Of a DNA stretch of 64,000 nt, positions 54,031-62,831 are shown piece after piece. The DNA is from Ruminococcus sp. AF41-9 (GTDB lineage Bacteria; Bacillota; Clostridia; Lachnospirales; Lachnospiraceae): positions 46,725 through 110,724 of the forward strand of contig NZ_QUDO01000009.1 in NCBI RefSeq assembly GCF_003477525.1, in the 5' to 3' direction. Both the position numbers and the translations under genes were made by a program. The notes under the pieces were generated by a model, which ran no database searches, had not been told where the DNA came from, and saw nothing but the letters and a program-made list of their open reading frames with translations. How positions within the stretch are numbered: the first letter of the stretch is position 1; the number at the start of each line of letters is the position of its first letter.

Positions 54031-54798
54031 ATGAACGTAGTTATTTTACAGGGACGTCTTACTGATGATCCCAAAGTCTGGTATGGAAACGAGGATAATT
54101 CAGTGTCTGTTGCCAGATATACTTTGGCAGTAGACTGGTATCGTAAAAAAGAGGGTGAGGATACTGCGGATTTCATTCATTGTGTAACGTTTACAAAAGG
54201 AGCTGAATTTGCCAATAAATATTTAAAGAAAGGTATGAAGATTACTATTCGTGGAAGCATCCAGACTGGGAGTTATACTAATAGGGATGGGGTAAAAGTA
54301 GGTACTACTGAGGTTGTAGTAAGTGAACATGCATTTTGTGAAAGCAAACAGTCCAGTGCAGCTGCTTATAACAATAATCAAGCTGGATGTCAGAATCAGG
54401 GACAAAGTTATCAAGGACAGAGTTATCAAAATCCGGCACCAAATAATCAGAGCAATAATTATAGTCAAAACTATGCGGCTGCTGGAAGTGGTCAGAATAC
54501 TACAAATGCAGCATTGCCATCACCAAACACTTCAGCTGCCCAAACCTCTTCTCAGAGTTCATACCGTGCACCGGCATCATCAGCCTCTGCTTACGGACAA
54601 GGCTCTTATCATACGCCATCGCCATCAGCTCCTGTTTATGGTGGACCGGCAGGTGCAGGATATGGTAGTCCAACTGGTGGGTACCAGATTCCGCGCGGAA
54701 ACAATAATGCCAAAACAAGCTATACACAGGATCCTAATTTTGCAGATGGCTTTATGAATATTCCAGATGGTATCGATGAAGAGCTGCCATTTCATTAG
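54031..54798 (+). CDS. Single-stranded DNA-binding protein with long Q/N-rich linker
   Basis: 255 residues; AAGGAG precedes the ATG. The OB-fold occupies 1-110 (MNVVILQGRLTDDPKVWYG, YTLAVDWYRKK, FIHCVTFTKGAEFANKYLKK, GTTEVVVSEHAFCE). Residues 115-235 are Gln, Asn, Ser, Ala, Gly and Tyr. The end IPDGIDEELPFH is a modified form of the acidic tip D-x-D-x-P-F used by SSBs to recruit partner proteins, with an added His. It is intact and lies directly after the broken SSB fusion, so the island has two SSB genes. Confidence 0.92.
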   Translation: MNVVILQGRLTDDPKVWYGNEDNSVSVARYTLAVDWYRKKEGEDTADFIHCVTFTKGAEFANKYLKKGMKITIRGSIQTGSYTNRDGVKVGTTEVVVSEHAFCESKQSSAAAYNNNQAGCQNQGQSYQGQSYQNPAPNNQSNNYSQNYAAAGSGQNTTNAALPSPNTSAAQTSSQSSYRAPASSASAYGQGSYHTPSPSAPVYGGPAGAGYGSPTGGYQIPRGNNNAKTSYTQDPNFADGFMNIPDGIDEELPFH

Positions 54799-54853
54799 AA
54801 AATATCCGCCGTTGTCATGCGAGGCATTTTATAGGATACATAATACTTTTTAT

Positions 54854-54878
54854 AAGACATCGAAAGATGTCTTTTTTT
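54854..54878 (+). terminator. Terminator after ssb
   Basis: AAGACATC-GAAA-GATGTCTT followed by five more T. Confidence 0.9.
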
Positions 54879-55123
54879 GTCGAATTTTTGGATATATTTA
54901 CTAATTATTTGCATTATTTAGTAATATCATATAGCAATATGTATCAATAAGTGGTATAATATGTTACATAATTTCGATTTAATGTGTAAAATAGTACGAA
55001 TTTTCTTTCAATGGGATAAAGTAAAAGAAGGTGATAAAAAGGAACAAATGTTTCGTGTCAATGAACTACGAAACCCCATTTGCAAACAGCTAATTCTGGT
55101 GGGATAATAAGTATGTAAATTGA

Positions 55124-55149
55124 AAAACTCTTGTGAAAACACAAGTTTT
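55124..55149 (+). terminator. Hairpin upstream of the nuclease operon
   Basis: AAAACT-C-TTGTG-AAAA-CACAAGTTTT, a stable stem 50 bases before the first ATG. A TATAAT-like box (54954-54959) stands upstream, so this may be a leader attenuator. The rest of 54879-55198 is AT-rich non-coding. Confidence 0.45.
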
Positions 55150-55198
55150 ATACATGCCGTTTTTCTTTACCAGTGTTTGATTATGAGGAGGTATCTAA

Positions 55199-55768
55199 AT
55201 GGTTGATCTTCAAACAAAACTTGCCGAGAAGATGTATCAGAAATATAGAATTATTCTAGATCAGGAAGACTGTTTTGACTTGGCAGAAGATATCCTTTCT
55301 GCATGTGCTGATAATGCAGATTACACTGTTCCGTTAAAAGAATGGATGAACGGAAAAACTTTTTTTCATGACTACAAAGTACATGATTTTCCTTTAGTAG
55401 ATTTGGCTTATCGCCTGGATCCAAAGAATCCAAATATTCCGGTTTCAATTTTAATTTTATCTTTGGAAAAACAGGAAGGAAGTAGTTACAGGGGGCTGCC
55501 AGCTATTGCAGAACAGTGGTGCGTTTGTGACCCTGCACTTTTAAAAGGCCAGCCTTGCAGATATGCAATAAAGGAGGCGGGAGACTGGTATTTTCTTTTA
55601 TCAGAACAAAAAGAAGTCCAGTTTAAGCAATGCCAAATGTGGCAGATACTTCTTTTAAATCCACATTTAATCCTGCAGATTGCATATGATCATCCAGACA
55701 ATACTGCCCTTATTCTTCAGGATGATGGCAGTTACCTGATTGTTTATGATGCAGACAGAAAGGAGTAA
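55199..55768 (+). CDS. Island protein of unknown function preceding the nuclease gene
   Basis: 189 residues with a strong GAGGAGG site. The sequence is globular and mixed alpha/beta (KMYQKYRIILDQEDCFDLAE, HDYKVHDFPLVDLAYRLDP, IAEQWCVCDPALLKG) with conserved-looking Trp and Cys but no motif I know. The stop is three bases before the GH-E nuclease start, so the two are translated together. That pairing would suit an immunity or chaperone protein for the nuclease, which is inference from position only. Confidence 0.55.
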   Translation: MVDLQTKLAEKMYQKYRIILDQEDCFDLAEDILSACADNADYTVPLKEWMNGKTFFHDYKVHDFPLVDLAYRLDPKNPNIPVSILILSLEKQEGSSYRGLPAIAEQWCVCDPALLKGQPCRYAIKEAGDWYFLLSEQKEVQFKQCQMWQILLLNPHLILQIAYDHPDNTALILQDDGSYLIVYDADRKE

Positions 55769-55771
55769 GAT

Positions 55772-56464
55772 ATGTCTTATTTACACAGAGTTACTCCTAA
55801 TAAAGCAACATCGCAAAATATTGAAGCCATTTATAACGAAAAAGGGCAGATGCTGGATGCAAATACAAAAGAGGTACTGGTGCAGGGGCAGATTGACAAA
55901 GGTCATAAGCATGGATATGAAGAACAGGCTATGCGGGTATGTGCAGAACGCTGTCATATGACTCAGAAAGAATATAATAAAATGATGCAGAATCCCAAAC
56001 TGTATCAGTTTGAGTCTTCCCATAATAACCGATCACATAAATTTGAAAGCAAGGACCGCATGGAGCAATTACATAAATGTTTCGAAGTGATCCGTGATTA
56101 TAAAGGCAAAAACAGAAATAAAGCTCATGATAAATATGGTAAATCGGATTTTACTTTTAGTAATAAATCCAAAACTACAAACTTCGGTCATTCACAGAAT
56201 ACAGTTGTTTCTGATAAAAGCCAAAATAGTCACAGCAGTTATGTTACAGTTAGTTCCAAGTCCGCTATACATGGAACCTCTACTACAGGAAGCCCTGGTA
56301 GTTCATTGTCTGGAGGATTAACCGGAGGACATAGCGGTATTGGAAGTTCTGGCAGTATCGGCGGACATTCTGGTAGTTCCGGGCACGGAGGAGGTCATGG
56401 TAATGGATCTTCTGGCGGAGGACACGGTGGTCACGGAGGAACGGGAGGAGGTCATGGACGATGA
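55772..56464 (+). CDS. GH-E (HNH/EndoVII-like) nuclease with Gly/Ser/His-rich tail
   Basis: 230 residues after AAAGGAG. Residues 35-95 carry the GH-E nuclease signature: G44-H45 and E50 in IDKGHKHGYEE, the helix CHMTQKEYNKMMQNP, then LYQFE and N-R-S-H-K-F-E (residues 86-92). The family belongs to the HNH/EndoVII fold and is known mainly as toxin domains of polymorphic toxins. Here no secretion or filament domain is present. From about residue 170 the tail is Gly, Ser and His (GHGGGHGNGSSGGGHGG type), able to bind metal. It overlaps the ATPase gene by four bases. Confidence 0.75.
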   Translation: MSYLHRVTPNKATSQNIEAIYNEKGQMLDANTKEVLVQGQIDKGHKHGYEEQAMRVCAERCHMTQKEYNKMMQNPKLYQFESSHNNRSHKFESKDRMEQLHKCFEVIRDYKGKNRNKAHDKYGKSDFTFSNKSKTTNFGHSQNTVVSDKSQNSHSSYVTVSSKSAIHGTSTTGSPGSSLSGGLTGGHSGIGSSGSIGGHSGSSGHGGGHGNGSSGGGHGGHGGTGGGHGR

Positions 56465-57831
56465 TTTGCGATAATCTCCGGATTATAAAAGGAAATGTAG
56501 CAGAGTATAATACGTTTCCAGTTTTTTCTCCTTCCAATGAAAAAAAATATTTTCTTTCTGGAAGGTATAGAGATCAACGAGAACAGATTATCATCGCAGA
56601 CAAGTTGCTTACTATGGGACTTTTGTTTCTTGGAGATGCCGGTCAGGGAAAAACAAACACCATGTTGAGTCTTACCGGACAGATTCTTGAAAACCTGGAA
56701 GAAAATGATCTGGCAGTTATTTTTGATTTAAAGGGTGATTACCAGGAGGCGTTTTATGAAGATGGTGATTTGATTCTAAATGCTTTAGATGATAAATATG
56801 CATGGAACATTTTTGAAGAGCTTCTTCCATTTCTGGATAATGAATACCTCTTCGATATGCGAATCAAAGAATTATGCAAATATTTATATAAAGGACGGGA
56901 ATCTGAGCAACAGCCATTTTTTGTCAATGCTGCAAGAGAAATAACCGAATATGTTATAAGGTATTTCCTTTATGAGTATAAAGAGACAGGAGATGACAGC
57001 AGGCTGAATAACCTCTGTCTGAAAAATTTTTTTAAAGGAATTAATTGCGAAGAAGAAGATTTATATGATTCTTACCGGAAAGTTCTTCTTTCCTATGAAA
57101 GTTTTAAAGGAGGGCTGTCCTACCTGCCACCCAAAGAAATGGAAGATAAATCTGCCTATGGCGTTATCAGTGAGATAACCAGTATGGCGAATGATGTATT
57201 TGCAGGTGCATATGGAACAGCAAAAAATGAAAAGAATGCTTATATTTCTGCATCAGAAATTGCAAGAAACTTAAAAACAAATGTTGTATTTTTATCATAT
57301 GATCCATCACTTCCGGAATCACAGTCTTACGTTTTCCGGTTCTTTGTAGACAACATTATTGCAAGCAGATGTTCTTATTATAAAGAAAAGGGTCCTGCCA
57401 AGGTGGGAAAAACGTATCTGTTTCTGGATGAGTTTAGCCAGATGTTTAAGCTGGATTACGTGTTACTGGCCCTGAATCAGCTCAGAAGTATGAATTTCTG
57501 TATTGTAGCTGGTCTGCAGCACGTTGAACAAATGAATGTCCGTTATACAGAAGCAGAAGCGTCTGTCATGTTAAGTGCATTCCAGTCAATAATAGCCTTT
57601 AAGTGCACCGGAAACAGTATTGTCCAGATACAGAAACAGACCGGAGAAGCCCGCGTTTCCGACAGGTACACAATTGCTGGTGGTTCAATGGCATATTCCC
57701 CACCGTACGATCGAAAGTGTATTGAAGAAAAGGAAGTGCTCAATCTTAAGATTGGTGAAGCTTTCGTGAAACTTGCAGGATATATGCCATTTAAGTTCAG
57801 ATTTGCCCGTAATGTCGTGGAGAAAGGATAG
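56461..57831 (+). CDS. VirD4/TraD-type (HerA-FtsK class) ATPase
   Basis: 456 residues, start overlapping the nuclease stop. Walker A GDAGQGKTNTMLSL (near residue 58), the strand AVIFDLKGDYQEAF, Walker B TYLFLDEFSQMF (near 320), the sensor-like IVAGLQHVEQMN and the C-terminal IGEAFVKLAGYMPFKFRFA match coupling-protein/TraD-like DNA pumps. No N-terminal membrane helices are seen, unlike conjugative VirD4. It would bind and move or remodel DNA in the cytosol. Its stop is 3 bases before the next gene, which looks like an obligate partner. Confidence 0.85.
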   Translation: MICDNLRIIKGNVAEYNTFPVFSPSNEKKYFLSGRYRDQREQIIIADKLLTMGLLFLGDAGQGKTNTMLSLTGQILENLEENDLAVIFDLKGDYQEAFYEDGDLILNALDDKYAWNIFEELLPFLDNEYLFDMRIKELCKYLYKGRESEQQPFFVNAAREITEYVIRYFLYEYKETGDDSRLNNLCLKNFFKGINCEEEDLYDSYRKVLLSYESFKGGLSYLPPKEMEDKSAYGVISEITSMANDVFAGAYGTAKNEKNAYISASEIARNLKTNVVFLSYDPSLPESQSYVFRFFVDNIIASRCSYYKEKGPAKVGKTYLFLDEFSQMFKLDYVLLALNQLRSMNFCIVAGLQHVEQMNVRYTEAEASVMLSAFQSIIAFKCTGNSIVQIQKQTGEARVSDRYTIAGGSMAYSPPYDRKCIEEKEVLNLKIGEAFVKLAGYMPFKFRFARNVVEKG

Positions 57832-57834
57832 TCC

Positions 57835-59082
57835 ATGGGTTTTATTGGAAATATAATCCTTGCGGGTCTGGCAGGCCGGCATAACCGCAGGGCGAACCAT
57901 GTATCACGCCGGCTTTTGGGATTTGTACCGGAAAATGAAAACTTAATTGTATGTGGCGGAAATACTGGAGAAAGAGGAGAATTAGCTACAAGTATCAAAG
58001 AAGATGCCCTTTATGCGGGGGTCTATGACGCAATGAAAAAGGGAATCCCCACTATATGTATCTGTTCTCCAAATTCCATAAGCCAGGAACTCGTAGATGA
58101 GCTGAAAGCGCTGGCACAAGGCGATCCAAAGACTGGAAATAATATCGTGTTTTGGGGAGTAAACGTTTCTTATATGCCTTTCGATAAAACCACTTCTTAC
58201 GAACAGACCTGTGAAATGTTCGCAAGAATTATCGAAAAGTATGCAGGGCAGACTATGAACTGCCAAAATATTACTTCGCTCATGTATGTTCTGTTGTCCA
58301 TACTGGAAGACGGACTTGGCCGTGAAAATTTTACATATTACAATCTTTCCATTATAGTAGATCATCTTGTCAGGACATCCGGTTCCAGACGTGGCAGTAT
58401 AGAAGCAAAAAACTTGAAAGAATTCCTAAGCTGGATTGAACAGGAGCTTCATATTGATGCAGAGGGATTTATAGAAAATTCCCTTCTGCTACAGTGGGAT
58501 AGCGTAGTGACTGAGTTTTACCGTTTCTGGATCCGTTATTCGGCAGAAGTAAACAAACTTTCCTGTAAAAATGGGAAAAAACGTTCCCTGTATTCCTGCC
58601 TGAAAAAGCATGAAGTCTGTATTGCAATGATTGCTCCAGAATACGAGCAGTTGTTGATGGAAACATTGCTGAATGAGCTTAAACTCTTCCAGGAAACATC
58701 CAGCCTTCAGTACCAGATGATAGGATATAACATATCTGCTACGGGATTTGGCTGCTACCGATTGACAGAAACCGGTAAGTCCGTATTCATAGGGAATACA
58801 TTCGGAGAATTAAATATCAAAGATTGTAATATCCCTGCCTCTACCGTTGTTTGTTTAGGAGTATCAGGAAGAGATGCTTCTGATATTTTTGATATGATGG
58901 TCATGAACAGTTCCTGGATTCAGACACATCTGGGGGTTGGACATGGTGGACATGTAGGATTTACCATTGGACACCAGGTCCCTATTACGGCAGACAGACT
59001 TTCACTAATGAATATACGCGATGGAAGTGGTTTTATTCTTTCACCAAATGGATATACACATGTTAACCAGCTTTATATGTAA
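57835..59082 (+). CDS. Partner protein of the ATPase, possible degenerate paralogue
   Basis: 415 residues. I do not recognise a family. The segment NLIVCGGNTGERGELATSIK (near residue 36) sits where a P-loop would be but lacks G-K-S/T. The end NIRDGSGFILSPNGYTHVNQ resembles the final strand region of the ATPase before it. A Gly/His loop (LGVGHGGHVGFTIGHQ) is near residue 363. The three-base gap to the ATPase stop suggests a complex of fixed ratio. An inactive ATPase subunit pairing with an active one is a reasonable reading, not proven. Confidence 0.55.
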   Translation: MGFIGNIILAGLAGRHNRRANHVSRRLLGFVPENENLIVCGGNTGERGELATSIKEDALYAGVYDAMKKGIPTICICSPNSISQELVDELKALAQGDPKTGNNIVFWGVNVSYMPFDKTTSYEQTCEMFARIIEKYAGQTMNCQNITSLMYVLLSILEDGLGRENFTYYNLSIIVDHLVRTSGSRRGSIEAKNLKEFLSWIEQELHIDAEGFIENSLLLQWDSVVTEFYRFWIRYSAEVNKLSCKNGKKRSLYSCLKKHEVCIAMIAPEYEQLLMETLLNELKLFQETSSLQYQMIGYNISATGFGCYRLTETGKSVFIGNTFGELNIKDCNIPASTVVCLGVSGRDASDIFDMMVMNSSWIQTHLGVGHGGHVGFTIGHQVPITADRLSLMNIRDGSGFILSPNGYTHVNQLYM

Positions 59083-59097
59083 TGCAGAGGAAGAAAC

Positions 59098-59940
59098 ATG
59101 AAGAAATGCGTAAAATGCGGAACAAAATATGATGATTCTGAAGTAATCTGCCCAAAGTGTAACATGTATTTGATAACAGATGTACTTTCAGATTTATCGG
59201 AGGAATCATTTAATAAGAAGGGGTTTGCAGGAAATGAATCATTTTTTGCAGATACCAATAGCAATTTTGAAAAAGCTGCTAGCAGCAGACGTAGAAACCC
59301 AATTCATCCTGTTGATGAAAACGTAACAGAAGATGATAGTGCAAGTTTTTTTACCGGTGCCGAATCAACTTTTTCAGGCACAGACACTGCTCCTTCTGAA
59401 TCTGACAGCAGTAGACGCAGAAGAAACAGGGTTCATCCAGTTGAAGAAGCTTCAAATTCAGAGCCTGTTAAACGAACATCATCCTCCTCATTCCAGCCAA
59501 GTGAAGAAAGTGATGATTATGAAGAAGAGAGTGTGCAGCCGGTTTACCGGAGAAGAATCCGCAGAAGAAGGTTTCGACAGATTATGCGGCGGCTCCTGTC
59601 ATGGCTCCGTATCCTGGTTCCGGTATTAATGATTGTAATAGCTGCATCTTTAATTATCCGTAACTGGGTAACAGTAAAAGAATTTTTAGAAGCCTGTCTT
59701 GTGGGAGGAATCATTGGAAGTGTACTGTTAACTTTTTTATCTATAAGATTTGGCACCCATTTCAATGCGGAAATTACTATTACAGGAGCTATAAGCGGTG
59801 CGATTATTGGATGTATCATAAGATATAACCTGCTTGGAAGTGCAGCTGATCTTTCTGCACTGCTGGATGCATTGATGCCTTGTATTATCTGTTGCGTAGG
59901 ACTTTACATAATCGTAAGAGGAACTTTTAACCGGAGGTGA
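59098..59940 (+). CDS. Zinc-ribbon membrane protein
   Basis: 280 residues. It starts with a zinc ribbon, KKCVKCGTKYDDSEVICPKC (two C-x-x-C). A disordered middle (residues 40-160) repeats a basic/His motif twice, SSRRRNPIHPVDE and SSRRRRNRVHPVEE, among acidic Ser-rich stretches. Then a very basic patch (RRRIRRRRFRQIMRRLLSW) leads into four membrane helices (about 165-278). The ribbon faces the cytosol and could tether the island complex to the membrane. GAGGAAG precedes the ATG. It overlaps the PIN-gene leader. Confidence 0.65.
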   Translation: MKKCVKCGTKYDDSEVICPKCNMYLITDVLSDLSEESFNKKGFAGNESFFADTNSNFEKAASSRRRNPIHPVDENVTEDDSASFFTGAESTFSGTDTAPSESDSSRRRRNRVHPVEEASNSEPVKRTSSSSFQPSEESDDYEEESVQPVYRRRIRRRRFRQIMRRLLSWLRILVPVLMIVIAASLIIRNWVTVKEFLEACLVGGIIGSVLLTFLSIRFGTHFNAEITITGAISGAIIGCIIRYNLLGSAADLSALLDALMPCIICCVGLYIIVRGTFNRR

Positions 59941-59945
59941 GTAAT

Positions 59946-60779
59946 ATGAATTTGATAGAATTTTCCAAGATATCAAACCAGTCAATTGATAACTTGAAAG
60001 AACTTTTAATGATACAGTTTAACCGTATCGTATTATCTGAATATGTTGGTTTGGATGAAAAAGTGCTTCATGAATTGATGGATTATTTTGGTATCAATCA
60101 GATAGACTCCGTCTCACATACTGATCTTCCGGAGGGAGATTTTGAAAAGCAGGGATTTTCTTCGGAACCAACCGATGAAGAGCAGTGCTTCAGAGAATTA
60201 TCCGATATTCTTCACCCGGAAATAAAATACACCAGGAAGTTACTGGAATACTGTAGTGAGCATAATTATTTATTTTTTATTGATACCTGCAGTCTTCTGA
60301 ACCAGTATTTTTACGATTTCTTTAACATGTTCGACAAAACAGTACAATCAAACAGCAGTTTATACATTCCTTATGTCGTTCTGGAAGAATTGAAAAAAAT
60401 ATGCATAGATAAGAAAAAAGATGATGAAGTTGTCGAAAAGGCCAGACGCATATTTGATTTTATTCTCCAGAAATGTCAGCAGAATCGAATAAAAATCATT
60501 GGAGATGAGGAAGACAAGAGGACAAATGAACGCGGAGAAAAGGTTGTTCATGCTGACCGTGTTATGTTGGAAAAGCTGATTTATTTCCGAAATGATTCCC
60601 AAAGCTGTATGTTAATTACCCAGGACTACGGGCTGACTGTAGATGCGCTTCAGCAAAATGAATCGCATTCTTCTAAGTCGTCTGCCCTGGTTCTGGTTAA
60701 AAAAATAGGAAAGGGAGGTGCTTTGCTGGATAATACAGATGACGTAAAAAATCCAAAGTTACCCATAGACCATGCGTAA
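59946..60779 (+). CDS. PIN-domain ribonuclease-like protein
   Basis: 277 residues; the ATG at 59946 has CGGAGG eight bases upstream. Residues 1-95 are helical and acidic. The PIN fold follows: first Asp in YLFFIDTCSLLNQYF, Glu in LYIPYVVLEELKKI, then HADRVMLEKLIYF and MLITQDYGLTVDAL with the further Asp residues. That full set of acids suggests an active metal-dependent RNase. There is no antitoxin gene of the VapB type beside it. The last eight bases overlap a longer frame of the next gene. Confidence 0.82.
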   Translation: MNLIEFSKISNQSIDNLKELLMIQFNRIVLSEYVGLDEKVLHELMDYFGINQIDSVSHTDLPEGDFEKQGFSSEPTDEEQCFRELSDILHPEIKYTRKLLEYCSEHNYLFFIDTCSLLNQYFYDFFNMFDKTVQSNSSLYIPYVVLEELKKICIDKKKDDEVVEKARRIFDFILQKCQQNRIKIIGDEEDKRTNERGEKVVHADRVMLEKLIYFRNDSQSCMLITQDYGLTVDALQQNESHSSKSSALVLVKKIGKGGALLDNTDDVKNPKLPIDHA

Positions 60780-60795
60780 GAAAGGAAAAATACAT

Positions 60796-62796
60796 ATGAG
60801 TGAAACAGTCAAAAGCCTTGCCAACATGTATGGCTTGACATTAGACGAAGCATTAGCTGCACTTGAGGCAAATAATATTCTTATATTATCTACTGATTTG
60901 CAACTGGATCAGGTGAAAACCCTGAAATATAGCAAGATATTTGCCGATATAAAATCAACTCCAAAACCCAAGCCAACTCCAAGGCCAGCTCCGAAACCAA
61001 CGCCTACACAGAGAACAGAAGATTCTCAACAGCATTCCACGTCAGACAGAACACAACATACTGGATATCATAAGCAATCAGAAACTACTAAAAGTGTTTC
61101 CAGAACTGGAAGCCGTACAAGCAGTCGCACATCTCATCAGGATGCGGATGAGCGTCAGAAACAGCTTCTGAGCAGAGATTATATCATCTTTACCCACATG
61201 GCGCTTCGCAAGCCTGTGGCAGCAGACATTATTACAGAAGCACTGGGTGTTAAGATAACCAGAAAAACGAATACAACTCTTGTTGTTTGTGCCGAAACTG
61301 TAGAGTTTGTAATGGAGGCAGCTAAAACAGACAGCAGTATTAAAAGAGTTGCGGATGCACTTGAATCCTTAAGAAAATATAACATGTTTACTATTCTTCC
61401 AGGAAAAATATCAGAAGAAAATCATGCTATCAGTACCTTTATTAAAGGTAGAAATTTAAGCGACTCTATTATTGTAATCGGAATCAACCGTGGCCTGAGC
61501 ACTTTCATTTACAGCAGAAATAAAGCGAATGAAAATGACCATCAGTATATTCGAATTTTCGAAAGAGATATTACTGCGAAAGGTCATCTCGCGAACCCAA
61601 GAAATCAGATGGTTGCCTTTGCAAATCCAGATGACAAGGCCAAAGCTCCGTTATCTGATTCTCCGAAATATCTGGAAGGAGAAATTCCAGTATCCGGTCA
61701 GTACGTATTCATGAAGTCGAAAAATGGATATGAACCAGTACTTCTTGAAAATGAGCTTGGACATGGAGGAGAAGCTAATGTCTATAAAGTTTTCTCTGGA
61801 ACGAAATGTGCAAAAATTTTTAAGAACGAAAGTAATTCTGAGTTGAAGATGCAGAAAGTTACAATCATGTGTTCTAAATATGGACTGCTTCGTATGATTG
61901 ATACCCCTATTATGGAGAGAATTGCATGGCCGGAAAAAATGCTTTACAACGAAAAATCTGAACCAATTGGTTATATTATGAAGTTGTTCAAAGATACCAC
62001 TGCTTTTTCAGAATTTGCATATGATACCTTTGAGGAGATTATTCCAGGTATTGAAAAAAAACATCAGGTTACTATGGCAGTTAATTTTGCAGAACTGATT
62101 GACTTCATGCATCACAACAATGTTATTCTTTGCGATATAAACCGTGACAACATCTTATATGATAAGGATCTGGTAGCCTATTTGGTAGATTTAGATTCAG
62201 CACAGATTGCAGACGATAAGTGGTATTATCCAAGCAATGTGGGGATTCCAGAATTCCGATCACCTGAACATATCTATGATGATGATTTTTCTTTCCGCAG
62301 GAAAAAAGCAGATGATGTATGGATTATGCAGATGCTGATTTTCCATATGCTGACACCAGACGGAGATCCATATGCAGGATCCAGAGATTTTGATGATGAG
62401 CGTGACATTATTGCAAAAGGATATTATCCATATCAGGCAGGAAATATTGGAGCAGAAGATCAGATAAAAGGAAGTATCTGGCACATGATAGTCAGCCATT
62501 TCCCGAAATTCTTAAAAGAGCTGTTTTGGAATTCTTTCCATGGAAATGGAAAATATTTCCATGAAGAAACCAGAAGAAGCTCTCTTGACTGGTTGAGAAC
62601 TATTGTGCGATATCAAGAAGCTTTACCTGGAATTGTAAAGGTTAATCCAGAAAGTGGAAAATACCTGCCAGAGTCTTACCCAAAGCAGGTACAGTCTAAA
62701 GGTAATGTAAAAATTAATGCTGGAGATTCCGATATGGAGTTGGAGGATATTCTGGAGCAATTAAAAAATTTCAATCAAGGATGGAATAATGTTTAA
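60796..62796 (+). CDS. TerY-P-type protein kinase with N-terminal PIN-like region
   Basis: 666 residues from the ATG with AAAGG upstream. Residues 1-55 are a helical domain, followed by a Pro/Lys linker (KPKPTPRPAPKPTPTQ) and a Ser/Thr linker. About 120-250 resembles a PIN fold without its acids (weak). The kinase domain starts near 318 with LGHGGEANVYKV, then Lys in CAKIFK, catalytic CDINRDNILYD near 445 and DLDSAQI in place of DFG. The D-x-D-S-x-Q form is typical of kinases in TerY-P/YegI systems. vWA genes follow directly, as in those systems. Confidence 0.82.
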   Translation: MSETVKSLANMYGLTLDEALAALEANNILILSTDLQLDQVKTLKYSKIFADIKSTPKPKPTPRPAPKPTPTQRTEDSQQHSTSDRTQHTGYHKQSETTKSVSRTGSRTSSRTSHQDADERQKQLLSRDYIIFTHMALRKPVAADIITEALGVKITRKTNTTLVVCAETVEFVMEAAKTDSSIKRVADALESLRKYNMFTILPGKISEENHAISTFIKGRNLSDSIIVIGINRGLSTFIYSRNKANENDHQYIRIFERDITAKGHLANPRNQMVAFANPDDKAKAPLSDSPKYLEGEIPVSGQYVFMKSKNGYEPVLLENELGHGGEANVYKVFSGTKCAKIFKNESNSELKMQKVTIMCSKYGLLRMIDTPIMERIAWPEKMLYNEKSEPIGYIMKLFKDTTAFSEFAYDTFEEIIPGIEKKHQVTMAVNFAELIDFMHHNNVILCDINRDNILYDKDLVAYLVDLDSAQIADDKWYYPSNVGIPEFRSPEHIYDDDFSFRRKKADDVWIMQMLIFHMLTPDGDPYAGSRDFDDERDIIAKGYYPYQAGNIGAEDQIKGSIWHMIVSHFPKFLKELFWNSFHGNGKYFHEETRRSSLDWLRTIVRYQEALPGIVKVNPESGKYLPESYPKQVQSKGNVKINAGDSDMELEDILEQLKNFNQGWNNV

Positions 62797-62831
62797 AATA
62801 AAAAGGTACTACGTACAAGGAGGAAAAATTT

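Noticed and set aside
55199..56464. Polymorphic toxin delivered by secretion
   Set aside because: No LXG, WXG100, RHS or other trafficking domain accompanies the GH-E nuclease.
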